From: Puniceicoccaceae bacterium
GTDB taxonomy: Bacteria; Verrucomicrobiota; Verrucomicrobiia; Opitutales; Coraliomargaritaceae
Length of the DNA stretch: 52,950 nt
Reading direction: 5' to 3'
NCBI GenBank assembly: GCA_902603705.1
Contig: CACKVQ010000007.1
Location: 1 to 52,950, forward strand
Shown: positions 8,562 to 17,799 of the stretch, piece after piece
How the letters are laid out: each line of letters begins with the position of its first letter
Numbering within the stretch: the first letter of the stretch is position 1
The notes under the pieces: generated by a model
What the model saw: only the letters and a program-made list of their open reading frames with translations
Told to the model about the DNA's origin: nothing
Database searches by the model: none
Program-made: the position numbers and the translations under genes

Positions 8562-9704
8562 ATGGCTACTTATGATATTAACGATAAAGTATATGAAGCG
8601 CAAGGTGGTATGTTCAGTATGATGGATCTACTTCGTACCTTTACTGATACTGATATGCAGGCGGATGGTATGTCCCGAATATCAGATTTGCATCTTAAAG
8701 TTGGAGAGCCTGTGCGTTTCAGGCTCGATGGGGATCTGGAAACTATTGCAGAAGGTATTCCTATAACTGAACCAGTATTACGTTCATTAGTATTTCCGTT
8801 ACTCTCTGAAAAACAGCGTCAAAGCCTAACATCTAACGTTCTCTTAGATATTGATGCAGGATATACTTGGGAGGAAGAAAAGTTAAATTTTAGGCTCAAT
8901 GTATTTCATGATCGCGATGGTATGGCTTGTGTCATTCGAATGCTACCTAAGCACATACCAGAAATAGATGAACTCGGATTTATGAACCCAAGTGTTTGGC
9001 AAGATATAACTGTTCTCAAACAAGGCTTAGTATTAGTTAACGGCGTAACTGGGAGTGGAAAATCAACAACTATAGCTAGTATCTTAGAATATATTAACAA
9101 GAGCCGCAAAACACGTATACTCACTCTTGAAGATCCGATTGAATATGTTTTTAGCAGTGAGCAGTCTCTAATTTCACAGAGAGAATTAGGTAAGCATCTA
9201 AGTGACTTTCCAAATGGTTTGCGCAGCGCGCTTCGAGAGAATCCAGATATAATTTATGTAGGTGAGATCCGAGATGCAGTTACCGCTCAACTTGCTCTAA
9301 CAGCTGCAGAGACTGGACACCTTGTATTCTCTACTATGCATACCAAGGATGTTAAAGGTACCTTTAGTCGTTTTATAGATATGTTTCCTGGGGACCAATC
9401 TAATGAAATAGCAACGCAACTGTCTTTTTCACTAGCCTTTGTTATAAGCCAGAAATTGTTGCCCCGTAAATCGGGCAATGGTCGTATTCCTTGTTTTGAA
9501 GTTCTCAAGAATAATTCTGGAGTGGCCAACCTTGTACGAACATTCAAGCTTCAACAAATTTACAGTCAAATGGAGACTGGAGTTAATGACGGAATGAATA
9601 CTCTTGAACAGCATTTAATTGAGCTAATCGCTCAAGATCTAATTACAAAAGAGGAGGCTATTACACACGCAAATGATGCCAATATTGCAAGCCGTCTTAG
9701 TTAG
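8562..9704 (+). CDS. PilT/PilU-family type IV pilus retraction ATPase
   Basis: Hexameric secretion-type ATPase that powers pilus disassembly at the cytoplasmic side of the inner membrane. 380 residues, like PilT/PilU. The N-terminal domain carries [17 protein letters not shown]. Walker A is GVTGSGKST (residues 161-169), the Asp box is [11 protein letters not shown], Walker [13 protein letters not shown], and the His box [12 protein letters not shown]. The C-terminal [20 protein letters not shown] occupies the place of the AIRNLIRE retraction motif, though its residues differ, so PilU-like or another paralogue is possible. No other pilus genes are nearby. It is divergent from ribB with a 108-bp shared upstream region. 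I do not choose between pilT and pilU. Confidence 0.9.
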   Translation: MATYDINDKVYEAQGGMFSMMDLLRTFTDTDMQADGMSRISDLHLKVGEPVRFRLDGDLETIAEGIPITEPVLRSLVFPLLSEKQRQSLTSNVLLDIDAGYTWEEEKLNFRLNVFHDRDGMACVIRMLPKHIPEIDELGFMNPSVWQDITVLKQGLVLVNGVTGSGKSTTIASILEYINKSRKTRILTLEDPIEYVFSSEQSLISQRELGKHLSDFPNGLRSALRENPDIIYVGEIRDAVTAQLALTAAETGHLVFSTMHTKDVKGTFSRFIDMFPGDQSNEIATQLSFSLAFVISQKLLPRKSGNGRIPCFEVLKNNSGVANLVRTFKLQQIYSQMETGVNDGMNTLEQHLIELIAQDLITKEEAITHANDANIASRLS

Positions 9705-9852
9705 TATATTTTGAATCAAATATTTGTATATATTAATCGCATGTTGGTAGTGTTTTGAGTATTGCAGCAAGTTATGTGATTAATCATTAATACATCACTC
9801 TAATCCGTATCTTTAGATTTGCCATAATGTGTTTGTCATAAATTCTCTTTTT

Positions 9853-11256
9853 ATGGCAGATGATAAAAAACAAGCAACTTGGGGTGGGAGGTTCTTAGAG
9901 GGCCCATCTGATTTGATGCATCGTATTGGAGAATCGGTATCTTTTGATCATCGGCTCGCATCCTTTGATATACAAGGTAGCAAAGCACATGCATCGATGC
10001 TCGCTCATGTTGGTATCATTACTAGTGAAGAGAGGGATGCGATTAAAGATGGGCTAGATAGTATTCTTTCACAGGTTCAAAGCGGTGATTTTATTTGGGA
10101 TCCTGAACTTGAAGATGTTCACATGAATATAGAGCATGCGCTTACCCAAAAAGTACCCGCCGCTGCTAAGCTCCACACTGCACGTAGTCGCAACGACCAA
10201 GTCGCTACTGATATGAGGCTTTGGTTTAAATATGCATGTGACGAGATTCATACTTCACTGAATGTCGTTATGAGTTATTTAGTCAATCTGGCAGATAAAA
10301 CTCAGACTGTAGTTATACCTGGTTACACTCATTTACAACGTGCTCAGCCAGTATCAATGGCGCATCATTTACTAGCATACGTTGAGATGTTAGACAGAGA
10401 CCGCACACTATTTTCTTCTGTGAAAGAAGAAGCTAACATTTGCCCTCTAGGCTCAGGAGCAATTGCCGGTACTACTTTGTCTATCGATCGTGAATTTGTT
10501 GCTATTGAGCTTGGATTCGTGAACGAAAAGGGTGAGGCTAAGATTACTGAGAATAGCATGGATGCAGTTAGCGACCGAGACTGTTTTATACAATTCGCTT
10601 CTGCCTGTACTTCTGTCGGTATTCATTTATCGCGGCTGTCTGAAGATTTTATTCTCTGGAGTAGTTCCGAGTTTAGCTTTGTTAAACTACCCGATAGTTT
10701 TACGACTGGTTCTAGTTTAATGCCTCAGAAAAAGAATCCCGACGTTTTCGAGTTAATCAGGGGAAAGTCCGCGCGACTAATAGGTAACTTGCAGACTCTA
10801 TTGACTCTGCTAAAGGGATTACCGCTTACCTATAACCGGGACTTACAGGAAGATAAACCGCCCGTTTTTGACAGTTTTGATCAAACGCTACTTATCCTCG
10901 ATTGCGCGTCTGCATGTTTGCCTGATATCAAGGTGAATTTAGAGCGTTGTGCCGAAGCGGTCGACGATCCCGCTCTTTTAGCAACGGATCTAGTTGATTA
11001 CTTAGTCAAAAAAGCTGTGCCCTTTCGCGAGGCACATCATGTGGTAGGCGCACTCGTGAGTCTTTCTGAAGAGTCAAAAACTCCACTTAGCGAACTGTCT
11101 TATACTGATGTCTCTAAAATACACATGGCATTAGGTGAAGATTGGTCGCAAGTTTTTGATTTAGAGAAAGCTCTTTCATCTCGTGAATTAAAGGGGATGC
11201 CAGGGCCAAAGCAGGTCGCCGATCGGATCGTCTATTGGCGTAAGTTACTGACGTAA
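9853..11256 (+). CDS. argH: argininosuccinate lyase
   Basis: Last step of arginine synthesis: cleaves argininosuccinate to arginine and fumarate in the cytoplasm. 467 residues from the ATG at 9853 ([14 protein letters not shown]). A GTG at 9829 would add eight residues (MFVINSLF) not typical of the family, so I use the ATG. Signatures: WGGRF near the start, [36 protein letters not shown]-type segment (here [16 protein letters not shown]), and the fumarase/aspartase superfamily motif [12 protein letters not shown] at about 286-297, whose flexible loop holds the catalytic serine. No other arg gene is adjacent. The gene stands alone between a PilT-type gene and the convergent cvfB. Confidence 0.97.
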   Translation: MADDKKQATWGGRFLEGPSDLMHRIGESVSFDHRLASFDIQGSKAHASMLAHVGIITSEERDAIKDGLDSILSQVQSGDFIWDPELEDVHMNIEHALTQKVPAAAKLHTARSRNDQVATDMRLWFKYACDEIHTSLNVVMSYLVNLADKTQTVVIPGYTHLQRAQPVSMAHHLLAYVEMLDRDRTLFSSVKEEANICPLGSGAIAGTTLSIDREFVAIELGFVNEKGEAKITENSMDAVSDRDCFIQFASACTSVGIHLSRLSEDFILWSSSEFSFVKLPDSFTTGSSLMPQKKNPDVFELIRGKSARLIGNLQTLLTLLKGLPLTYNRDLQEDKPPVFDSFDQTLLILDCASACLPDIKVNLERCAEAVDDPALLATDLVDYLVKKAVPFREAHHVVGALVSLSEESKTPLSELSYTDVSKIHMALGEDWSQVFDLEKALSSRELKGMPGPKQVADRIVYWRKLLT

Positions 11257-11342
11257 GTAGTAGTGTAACTACCATAAGATTATAGTAGTAATTTTGCGAG
11301 AACTCTTAAAGATCTCAACTATTTCAAGTATCTGTATCTTGG

Positions 11343-12206
11343 CTATTTACTAACCGATTCCTTGTCCTTAGGCGCTTCCTTTATTCCCTTATCCGTAAAA
11401 ATGATATGGTGCTCTTTGTAGAGCTTGCCTAGGGCTTGCTTGAATGCTTTCTTACTTGTATTAAATGCTTCTCGAATTTCTAAAGAGCTACTTTTGTCAT
11501 TGAAGGGGAGTGTACCACCATCGGTTTCTAGTTTTTCTAGTATTAATTTACTCACTGCTGCCACACGCGTGTAACCAGATGGGTCGCGGCGAAGGTCAAT
11601 TTTTCCGTTATTGTGTACTTTTTTAATGTATCCAGTAAATTGGTCGCCCGGTTCTAGCCGGTCAGATGTTTCTTCGTAGTAAAGCAAACCTCGATAGCGT
11701 TTATTGATAATTGCTTTAAATCCTAATGGTGAATCACCGTATATGAGCACTTGCACGGGCTCATTCGCCACATAGGTGGGTTTTTCTGTAGGTAGGTGAT
11801 TATGCAGTCGAGTAGAAGCTACTACACGATTTGTATAGCTATCTACATATACTGCTACGACCGTTCTATCGCCGACCTGGAACTGTATGTCTCCTTGTTC
11901 CCTGTAGGGAAGTAAAAGGTCTTTTCCTAGTCCCCAGTCTAAAAAAGCTCCTACATTTGGATTAATGCTAACCACTTCTAGGTAAGCAAATTCTCCAGCC
12001 TGAGTGTAAGGAATTTCTGTAGTCGCTACCAAACGATCCTCTGAGTCATTATAAACAAATACCTTTACCTCTGAGCCAATGGCCATTTCAGGCAACAAAT
12101 ATTTTTTTGGCATTAAGATTTTGCCGTGGGGCCCTCCGTCGAGGTACAGTCCGTGATCACTAAGTTCAACTACTTGTAGAGTATTATAACGTCCTATATC
12201 AGCCAT
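11343..12206 (-). CDS. cvfB: S1-like RNA-binding protein, CvfB/YitL family
   Basis: 287 residues, typical of the CvfB family, which joins S1-type OB domains to a winged-helix C-terminus and influences RNA-level regulation in staphylococci. Seen here: [19 protein letters not shown] and KILMPKKYL (first OB fold), [30 protein letters not shown]-type region (second S1 domain, residues about 70-110), and [16 protein letters not shown] leading into the winged helix. A C-terminal lysine-rich tail ([12 protein letters not shown]) ends it. It follows ispA with one base between, so the two are co-transcribed. Its role in this phylum is not established. Confidence 0.88.
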   Translation of the reverse strand: MADIGRYNTLQVVELSDHGLYLDGGPHGKILMPKKYLLPEMAIGSEVKVFVYNDSEDRLVATTEIPYTQAGEFAYLEVVSINPNVGAFLDWGLGKDLLLPYREQGDIQFQVGDRTVVAVYVDSYTNRVVASTRLHNHLPTEKPTYVANEPVQVLIYGDSPLGFKAIINKRYRGLLYYEETSDRLEPGDQFTGYIKKVHNNGKIDLRRDPSGYTRVAAVSKLILEKLETDGGTLPFNDKSSSLEIREAFNTSKKAFKQALGKLYKEHHIIFTDKGIKEAPKDKESVSK

Positions 12207-12207
12207 A

Positions 12208-13092
12208 TTAGTTAATACGCTTTTCCAGTTCGCTTACTAAAGATAGTAGAGTTAGATTATTACCACCTAAGTTTTTGAACGCATCTATGGCTTTTTGTGT
12301 ATGGCGATGTGCTTCCGAACGTGCACCCTCAAGTCCAAGTAAAACTATGTAAGTGGATTTTTCAATAGCAGCGTCATTACCGACAGGTTTTCCTAGTAGA
12401 TCACTACTAGAGGTAGCATCCAATATGTCATCTATTATCTGAAATGCTAGGCCGAGGTGGTAGCCAGCTAGTGCTATCATTGATAATTGTGACTCGTTAG
12501 GTTGACAAAAGTAGAGGCCCATTTTTAACGCTGCGCTCAGAAGTGCTGCGGTTTTTTTTGCATGAATGAAGAGTAGCTTATCGGCATCGATTGCTTGGCC
12601 TTCGTTTTCAATATCTTCCTGCTGTCCTGCGATTAAGCATTCACTACTACTAGCCTGTGCAAGTTCTTTTATTAGCAGGATTGCTAGATTGGGTTCGGTA
12701 CTATATTGTTCTGATAACACTCGGAATGCATGCGTTAGAAGGGAATCTCCTGCTAAGATCGCGGTAGCTTCGTTATACTTTGTATGACAACTTGGACTAC
12801 CTCGCCTTAGTGCGCTATTATCAATAGCAGGTAGATCATCATGTATTAGTGTGTACGTGTGTAGGCATTCAACCGCAACTGCGGCAGCAGTAGGATCAGA
12901 CTTTCTTTCAAAAAGTTCACTAGCAATTAATAATAGTGTTGGGCGGATGCGTTTGCCTCCTGCTGAAATTGAATACCGCATAGCACTGTGCAACTTTTTA
13001 GGACGTGTGTGGGCGTCAGGTAAGAATTCATCGATACCTAACTCGACACGTTTGCAGTACTCATTTAATTTATCTTTCAATACAGTATCCAC
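12208..13092 (-). CDS. ispA: farnesyl/geranyl diphosphate synthase (polyprenyl synthetase family)
   Basis: Condenses isopentenyl diphosphate with allylic diphosphates to feed quinone and undecaprenyl lipids. 294 residues. The first aspartate-rich motif is HDDLPAID (D85-D86) followed by NSALRRGSP. The second is QIIDDILDA (D221-D222). [10 protein letters not shown] and [12 protein letters not shown]-like [11 protein letters not shown] are also family marks. The spacing of the first motif (DDxxxxD) is the short-chain bacterial IspA form. Start is GTG at 13092, and the divergent plus-strand membrane gene starts only 25 bp away, so their promoters must overlap neighbouring coding sequence. Operon with cvfB downstream. 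The product chain length (C15 or C20) is not decided by sequence alone. Confidence 0.93.
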   Translation of the reverse strand: MDTVLKDKLNEYCKRVELGIDEFLPDAHTRPKKLHSAMRYSISAGGKRIRPTLLLIASELFERKSDPTAAAVAVECLHTYTLIHDDLPAIDNSALRRGSPSCHTKYNEATAILAGDSLLTHAFRVLSEQYSTEPNLAILLIKELAQASSSECLIAGQQEDIENEGQAIDADKLLFIHAKKTAALLSAALKMGLYFCQPNESQLSMIALAGYHLGLAFQIIDDILDATSSSDLLGKPVGNDAAIEKSTYIVLLGLEGARSEAHRHTQKAIDAFKNLGGNNLTLLSLVSELEKRIN

Positions 13093-13117
13093 TACAATAG
13101 TAAGGTCTTTAGTTTAT

Positions 13118-13693
13118 ATGAGGGAAACACCAATATTAGAGGTAGTAATTAAGCAGCTTATTAAGCTGCCCAAATTCTGGGTAAGTCTACTTATAGGTAG
13201 TCTATTATCTTTCGTTCCGATAGTCAATATCTTCGCATTTGGCTATTTACACCAAGTATTTCGTGGTGTCTACCGTTTAGGAGTGCCTGCTCTTCCACCT
13301 TGGCATAATTGGCGAGAGTTGTTCCTAGATGGGCTGCGTTTTACAATTGTTTGGATTTGTTATTGGTTTGTTCCAATTATCCTTGCCGCTGGGTTCAGCT
13401 CGATTTTCACACATCTCGGATTAGGCGTGTTTTCGGGCATACTCTTTTTTAGTGTGATATTACTCTCAAATATCTTATTCATCGCTGCTCTTTCTTATTA
13501 TCATTTGCGTGAAAATTTTAAGGACCTACTTAATTTTAGATTAATCTTAGAAAATACTAGGACTATCTTTCCCAAGTTGCTCGTTTCCTCTATTTTATTC
13601 TTAGGTATTTTCTTATGGCTTCTCCCATTTTATGGATTCGGCTTATTTGGTGGGCTTCTCTTGCTACTTACATACGCAAGTCTTCACCATTAA
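13118..13693 (+). CDS. DUF4013-like multi-spanning membrane protein
   Basis: 191 residues from ATG at 13118. The frame stays open upstream into the antisense of ispA, but homology-like character starts only at MRETPILEVVIKQLIKLPKF. Membrane segments are at about residues 20-42, 70-95, 100-128 and 155-185. The pattern of a short cytoplasmic start, GYLHQVFRGVYRLGVPALPPW loop and Gly-rich helices resembles the DUF4013 family of uncharacterised membrane proteins. It is divergent from ispA with 25 bp between starts. No catalytic motif is seen; function unknown. Confidence 0.7.
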   Translation: MRETPILEVVIKQLIKLPKFWVSLLIGSLLSFVPIVNIFAFGYLHQVFRGVYRLGVPALPPWHNWRELFLDGLRFTIVWICYWFVPIILAAGFSSIFTHLGLGVFSGILFFSVILLSNILFIAALSYYHLRENFKDLLNFRLILENTRTIFPKLLVSSILFLGIFLWLLPFYGFGLFGGLLLLLTYASLHH

Positions 13694-13792
13694 TAGTTTC
13701 CTGAAATGCATCATAATATCTTTGTTGAGGAGACAGGTATATGTCCTTTCTTGTAGATTATTTTTGTAAATTTAAAGTATTTTTATTTTTGA

Positions 13793-14968
13793 ATGTATCG
13801 AGTGAACTTACTTTGTACAAATCGTTATAGATTGCTTAGAATCTATACACTATTGCTAATAGGTGCCGCTTTAGGATTAGTAACTTCTCAAGCACATGCC
13901 CGCGTACGTAATGTGAGTAACGGTTACTTTGAGATCGCTGCTTTAGATTTTCGTTCACTCTCTTATATGGACGATCTTAGTAATTATGCAGTTAAGATTT
14001 CGGGACGTTATCTTGATCCTGAAGGCATGGCTTATCCAAAGCCAATATTAGTAAGTTTGCTTCCTGATGAATACGTTGATTTTAAGGGGGATTATCTTAT
14101 TCGAATTGAGTCGCGCAATAGCGTTGAGTTGGACATTCGATGGAACAAGGCGATGACGCTAGAGAGTTGTTGCCTCGCCCTTAGCGAAGCTTTGCTTACA
14201 CAATACGCTCTTTTTAATTACGGATCACATGCTGTAGCAATACTTAGCACTTGGCCAGTCTCAGCCCTCTCCAAAGCGGTCTATTTAGGCTTACGACCAG
14301 CTAAAATTTCACATTTAGTAAATCAAGCGCGTGTGGGCGTAGTTCCAGAATTATCGACAGTTCTTGGATGGAAGACTCATAAAATACCTGGAGTAGACAC
14401 GACTTATGGTTATTTGTTTCTTGAAGCGATGAAGTCCAGTGCCTTTGATCGCCGCGCTATACGGAACTTTTTTGAGAGGTCATTAAGCGGTGAAAATATA
14501 ATGCAGTCACTCGCGAAAGAAGTTCAAATTAAAGATGTACATTCGGAAGTTATACATTTGGAGAAATGGTGGAGAAAATCGCTAGCATCCTTAATAAATC
14601 GGCAGTACGAAGTAGTCGAGTCAATGGAAGAATCTAGACTATGGCTAAGTGCAATCGCAGGTTTTTCAAACTTGATAAGATTCCAATCCGAGGGCACACC
14701 TCTAAATTTACGCTCTATTTGGAAATATAGATCTGAACCCGAAGTTCGTGACTTAATACGCGCTCGCATCGAAATTTTAGGCCTGCGACTACCAAAGATT
14801 AATCCAGCCTACTACAATTCAGCACTATTTTTGGCGGAGGTCTATGAAAGCTTACTAAATGATGAGTATTCACACAAATATCTTCGCGCATTAACAGTTT
14901 ATCTGAGCCATTGGGAGGACGTTAAAGATATGGAGGAAATAATTGAAGATTACGTATCACTTAAATAG
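13793..14968 (+). CDS. uncharacterised exported protein, 391 residues
   Basis: Not recognised. ATG at 13793 is the start in a stretch of T-rich DNA. The N-terminus (RYRLLRIYTLLLIGAALGLV, ending SQAHA) looks like a signal peptide cleaved near residue 36. The remainder is soluble, mixed alpha/beta, mostly helical after residue 120, with two adjacent cysteines (ESCCLALSEALL). There is no HExxH; a peptidase-MA-like outline is conceivable but the zinc motif is missing. The C-terminal third (VESMEESRLW to the end) is helical and acidic. It lies 100 bp after the DUF4013-like gene on the same strand and 225 bp before ilvE, with a terminator hairpin between. Probably a lineage-specific periplasmic protein. 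Confidence 0.65.
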   Translation: MYRVNLLCTNRYRLLRIYTLLLIGAALGLVTSQAHARVRNVSNGYFEIAALDFRSLSYMDDLSNYAVKISGRYLDPEGMAYPKPILVSLLPDEYVDFKGDYLIRIESRNSVELDIRWNKAMTLESCCLALSEALLTQYALFNYGSHAVAILSTWPVSALSKAVYLGLRPAKISHLVNQARVGVVPELSTVLGWKTHKIPGVDTTYGYLFLEAMKSSAFDRRAIRNFFERSLSGENIMQSLAKEVQIKDVHSEVIHLEKWWRKSLASLINRQYEVVESMEESRLWLSAIAGFSNLIRFQSEGTPLNLRSIWKYRSEPEVRDLIRARIEILGLRLPKINPAYYNSALFLAEVYESLLNDEYSHKYLRALTVYLSHWEDVKDMEEIIEDYVSLK

Positions 14969-15097
14969 TTAGTAAATAGTAGCTTAGGGAGTCAGTGAAT
15001 TTTTTATTAAATAATTACAAGAAATATTGAACGTTGTAGCCTCTGCCGCGTCTATTTGTAGTATAACTGATTGTTTTCTTAGTTTGTTGTTTGTAAT

Positions 15098-15128
15098 GCG
15101 TCGTCTCCCACGTGAGGCGGCGCTTTTT
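15098..15128 (+). terminator. intrinsic terminator hairpin ahead of ilvE
   Basis: GCGTCGTCT (15098-15106) pairs with AGGCGGCGC (15115-15123) around an 8-nt loop (CCCACGTG), with three G-U pairs, followed by TTTTT (15124-15128). It lies 130 bp after the stop of the exported-protein gene and 66 bp before ilvE, so it may either end the upstream transcript or attenuate ilvE. Confidence 0.7.
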
Positions 15129-15156
15129 GTTCTCTCGATAAAGTTTAATATGGGGA

Positions 15157-15179
15157 CTAGACAAAAGGCTCTTGTCTAG
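15157..15179 (+). promoter_or_regulatory. perfect 8-bp stem-loop just upstream of ilvE
   Basis: CTAGACAA (15157-15164) pairs exactly with TTGTCTAG (15172-15179) around AAGGCTC. The stem ends 14 nt before the ilvE ATG, so it could mask the initiation region or act as an operator-like dyad. No T run follows. Confidence 0.45.
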
Positions 15180-15193
15180 CAATATCATAGTAG

Positions 15194-16060
15194 ATGAAAA
15201 TTTACTTAAATGATCAATTAGTCGATTCGTCGGAGGCAAGGGTATCGGTTTTCGATCACGGGCTTCTTTATGGTGATGGTATTTTTGAGGGCATACGCCT
15301 ATACGATGGCTGTGTTTTTAAGCTTGAGGAGCATTTGGAGCGCCTCGAATATTCTGCTAAGGCAATCATGCTTGATATGCCATGGACGCGAGAAGAAATC
15401 TCGAACGCTGTTTGCGAGACTTGCCGTGCCAATAACCTAGAAGATGGTTACATTCGGCTAGTCGTTACTCGTGGTGTGGGTAGTCTTGGATTATCCATCA
15501 AGAATTGCGATCAGCCACAGCTAATAATTATTGCTGATAATATTCAACTATACCCTGCAGAGTACTACGAGCAGGGCTTATCAATTATAACAGTACCAAC
15601 TCGCAGGTGTAATCCAGCGGCGTTACCACCCTCAGTTAAGTCCCTCAACTATCTGAACAACATTCTCGCTAAAATAGAAGCTCAACATCTCGGTTATCAC
15701 GAGGCAATCATGCTTAATGACCAGGGATATGTTGCTGAATGTACTGGCGATAATGTATTTATAATTCATAAAGGTGAGCTTATAACGCCTGCTTCAAGTT
15801 CTGGAGCGTTGAAGGGGATTACTAGAGGAACTGTCTTAGAAATTGCGGATCATTTAAATATTTCGTGCCAAGAGAAAAATATGACCCGTTACGATGTATG
15901 GGTAGCTGATGAAGTGTTTTTAACCGGCACGGCGGCTGAAATTGTACCGATCGTTGAAGTCGATGCCCGCAAAATTGGAGATGGAAAACCAGGTGTGATT
16001 ACGGCTCAATTTTTAGAGGCTTTCAGGGGCAAAGTTTCATTGGATGGCAGAAAGCTTTGA
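15194..16060 (+). CDS. ilvE: branched-chain amino acid aminotransferase (class IV PLP enzyme)
   Basis: Transfers the amino group between glutamate and the keto acids of leucine, isoleucine and valine. 288 residues. The start MKIYLNDQLVDSSEARVSVFDHGLLYGDG is the common opening of the family (FDHGLLYGDGIFEGIR). The PLP lysine sits in SVKSLNYLNN at about K149. EAIMLNDQGYVAECTGDN and the phosphate-binding FLTGTAAEIVPI complete the signature. D-amino acid aminotransferases and aminodeoxychorismate lyases share this fold. The FEGIR and FLTGTAAEI elements favour IlvE. Preceded by a terminator-like hairpin and a second stem-loop that could control expression. Confidence 0.9.
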   Translation: MKIYLNDQLVDSSEARVSVFDHGLLYGDGIFEGIRLYDGCVFKLEEHLERLEYSAKAIMLDMPWTREEISNAVCETCRANNLEDGYIRLVVTRGVGSLGLSIKNCDQPQLIIIADNIQLYPAEYYEQGLSIITVPTRRCNPAALPPSVKSLNYLNNILAKIEAQHLGYHEAIMLNDQGYVAECTGDNVFIIHKGELITPASSSGALKGITRGTVLEIADHLNISCQEKNMTRYDVWVADEVFLTGTAAEIVPIVEVDARKIGDGKPGVITAQFLEAFRGKVSLDGRKL

Positions 16061-16087
16061 GATAGTTATGAGTGTATTGATTTGGGA

Positions 16088-16105
16088 TTGGCACAATTTA
16101 TGCAA
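16088..16105 (+). promoter_or_regulatory. candidate -24/-12 (sigma54-type) promoter before mcsA
   Basis: TTGGCACAATTTATGCAA: the GG and GC doublets are separated by exactly 10 bases as in YTGGCACG-N4-TTGCW, with mismatches at the G after CAC and the first T of TTGC. It lies 91 bp before the mcsA ATG, in intergenic DNA. No activator-binding site or rpoN gene is in view. Confidence 0.4.
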
Positions 16106-16195
16106 AACATGAATAATATGTCTTCTAATTTAACTAGAAATAATAAACTGCAAATCATTCTTTAGTTTTGCGTTACTCTGTTTTTTTTAATTAAT

Positions 16196-16702
16196 ATGCC
16201 TAATATACTAAAGTGTTGCCAGTGTGATAAACCAGCTACTGTTCACCTCACCCAGATTGTTAATAATAAAATTATTAAAGTAGATCTCTGCGAGTCTTGT
16301 GCGCAGGTTAAAGGGGTGACGGATCCGTCGGGTTTTTCATTAGCAGATTTCCTGTCTAATCAGCAATTGGCTCCAGATAGCAAAGATAAGAATATTACAT
16401 GTAAGGATTGTGGATTTACCACAGTCGACTTTCGGCGTACAGGTCGCTTAGGTTGTGCGTTTTGCTACCATAGCTTTTCTCCACTCATTCGTCCTGTCTT
16501 GCAGGATATGCACATAGCCACCACACATAAAGGCAAAGTACCCGAAATTGTGCTTTCTAGGCAGATGGCCGTGGCTGAATTGCAGTCACTAAAGGATTCT
16601 TTACAGGAAGCCATAGAGAAAGAAGCATACGAAGAAGCAGCTAAATATCGCGATCAGATTCAATCATTTAATGATGCATCTGAATCAAAGAAATTCACGT
16701 AA
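16196..16702 (+). CDS. mcsA: McsA, zinc-finger activator of the arginine kinase McsB
   Basis: 168-residue adaptor that stimulates McsB and so helps mark proteins for ClpC. Two treble-clef-like zinc sites are seen: CCQCDKPA with CESCA (residues about 7-36) and CKDCG with CAFCY (about 64-90). The C-terminus has a UVR motif (about 128-162) with AIEKEAYEEAAKYRDQI, as in UvrB/UvrC and ClpC. The stop overlaps the mcsB ATG by one base (TAATG), so translation is coupled. In Firmicutes ctsR precedes this gene; no ctsR is present here. Start ATG follows a poly-T/ATTAAT leader without a Shine-Dalgarno. Confidence 0.92.
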   Translation: MPNILKCCQCDKPATVHLTQIVNNKIIKVDLCESCAQVKGVTDPSGFSLADFLSNQQLAPDSKDKNITCKDCGFTTVDFRRTGRLGCAFCYHSFSPLIRPVLQDMHIATTHKGKVPEIVLSRQMAVAELQSLKDSLQEAIEKEAYEEAAKYRDQIQSFNDASESKKFT

Positions 16703-17790
16703 TGATCGAATCTATACTTAACTCAGACCAAGCTGAACTTACTCAAGGATCCAAAAAGAGCTCCCCTGTAGTCCTTAGCAGTCGTGTTAGATTAGCGCGT
16801 AATCTTACTTCTGCCCCATTCCCAGAGCGTGCCAGTTTGTCTCAAAGACGAGACGTTATGACTAAGTGTTCTGGTCAAATTGCCCTGCTTCCAATGATGA
16901 AAAATGGTCTTTTTTTTGATATTGTCGACTTATCTGACCTCGAAAAACAAGTATTAGTTGAACGACATCTCATCAGTCGTGAGCTTTGCGACATAGTGTC
17001 TGGCTCAGGCGTATTTATTAATAAAGAACAGACTTGTTCGATTATGATCAATGAGGAAGATCATCTTCGCATCCAATTCCTCAAGACTGGCTTTAATTTG
17101 CGTTCATTGTGGAACAAAATTGATAGCATTGATGCCGAATTAGAATCAGGTTTGGATTTAGCTTTTTCTAAAGAATTTGGTTATTTAACGGCATGTCCCA
17201 CAAATTTAGGAACGGCTCTACGCGCATCAGTAATGATGCATTTACCGGGTCTTGTTATATCAGATTACATGGATAAGGTGACGCGGGCAGTAAACCAACT
17301 AGGTATTACTGTACGTGGTCTTTTTGGAGAGGGCTCAGATGCCACTGGTCATGTTTTTCAGATTTCTAATCAACAGACTCTTGGCGAAAGCGAAGATGCA
17401 ATTATGTCTCGCCTAGGAGCCGTGCTGAAAACGATTATAGATCATGAAATAAATGCTCGCTTTAAATATTTAGAAGAAAACCGGGCACGATTACTCGACC
17501 AAATAGGTCGTGCTTTCGGTATATTGAAACACGCTCATGTTCTGAACTCTAAAGAATCGATGAATATGCTTTCATTAATTCGTTTAGCTGTTGATTTTGA
17601 AATGCTTCCTGAATCCAACCGTGCTGACATAGACCGGCTTTTTATTGAGTGCCAACCAGGTCATATTCAACATGCTGCTGGCAAAGGCATTGAACCTGAT
17701 GCAAGAGACATTAGTCGTGCTGAAAAAGTGCGAGCAGAATTTTCTCACTTTCCTACTCTAGCTTTTGACAAAATTAAAGACTCTATGTAA
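16702..17790 (+). CDS. mcsB: protein-arginine kinase McsB (ATP:guanido phosphotransferase family)
   Basis: Phosphorylates arginine residues on proteins, which in Bacillus targets them to ClpC-ClpP. 362 residues, the bacterial length. The opening SSRVRLARNLTSAPFP binds nucleotide phosphate. The catalytic cysteine lies in TACPTNLGT (C165), followed by RASVMMHLP. RGLFGEGSDATGHVFQISNQ gives the nucleotide-binding arginine and NEG-type loop. A C-terminal helical part (about 250-362) matches the phospho-arginine receptor region of McsB. It sits between mcsA (1-base overlap) and clpC (9-bp gap), confirming the operon. The intact active site suggests a working kinase. Confidence 0.95.
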   Translation: MIESILNSDQAELTQGSKKSSPVVLSSRVRLARNLTSAPFPERASLSQRRDVMTKCSGQIALLPMMKNGLFFDIVDLSDLEKQVLVERHLISRELCDIVSGSGVFINKEQTCSIMINEEDHLRIQFLKTGFNLRSLWNKIDSIDAELESGLDLAFSKEFGYLTACPTNLGTALRASVMMHLPGLVISDYMDKVTRAVNQLGITVRGLFGEGSDATGHVFQISNQQTLGESEDAIMSRLGAVLKTIIDHEINARFKYLEENRARLLDQIGRAFGILKHAHVLNSKESMNMLSLIRLAVDFEMLPESNRADIDRLFIECQPGHIQHAAGKGIEPDARDISRAEKVRAEFSHFPTLAFDKIKDSM

Positions 17791-17799
17791 TATTTTTCT

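Noticed and set aside
12851-13117. N-terminal extension of the DUF4013-like gene
   Set aside because: It lies antisense to ispA and has no membrane-protein or family character; ATG at 13118 is the better start.
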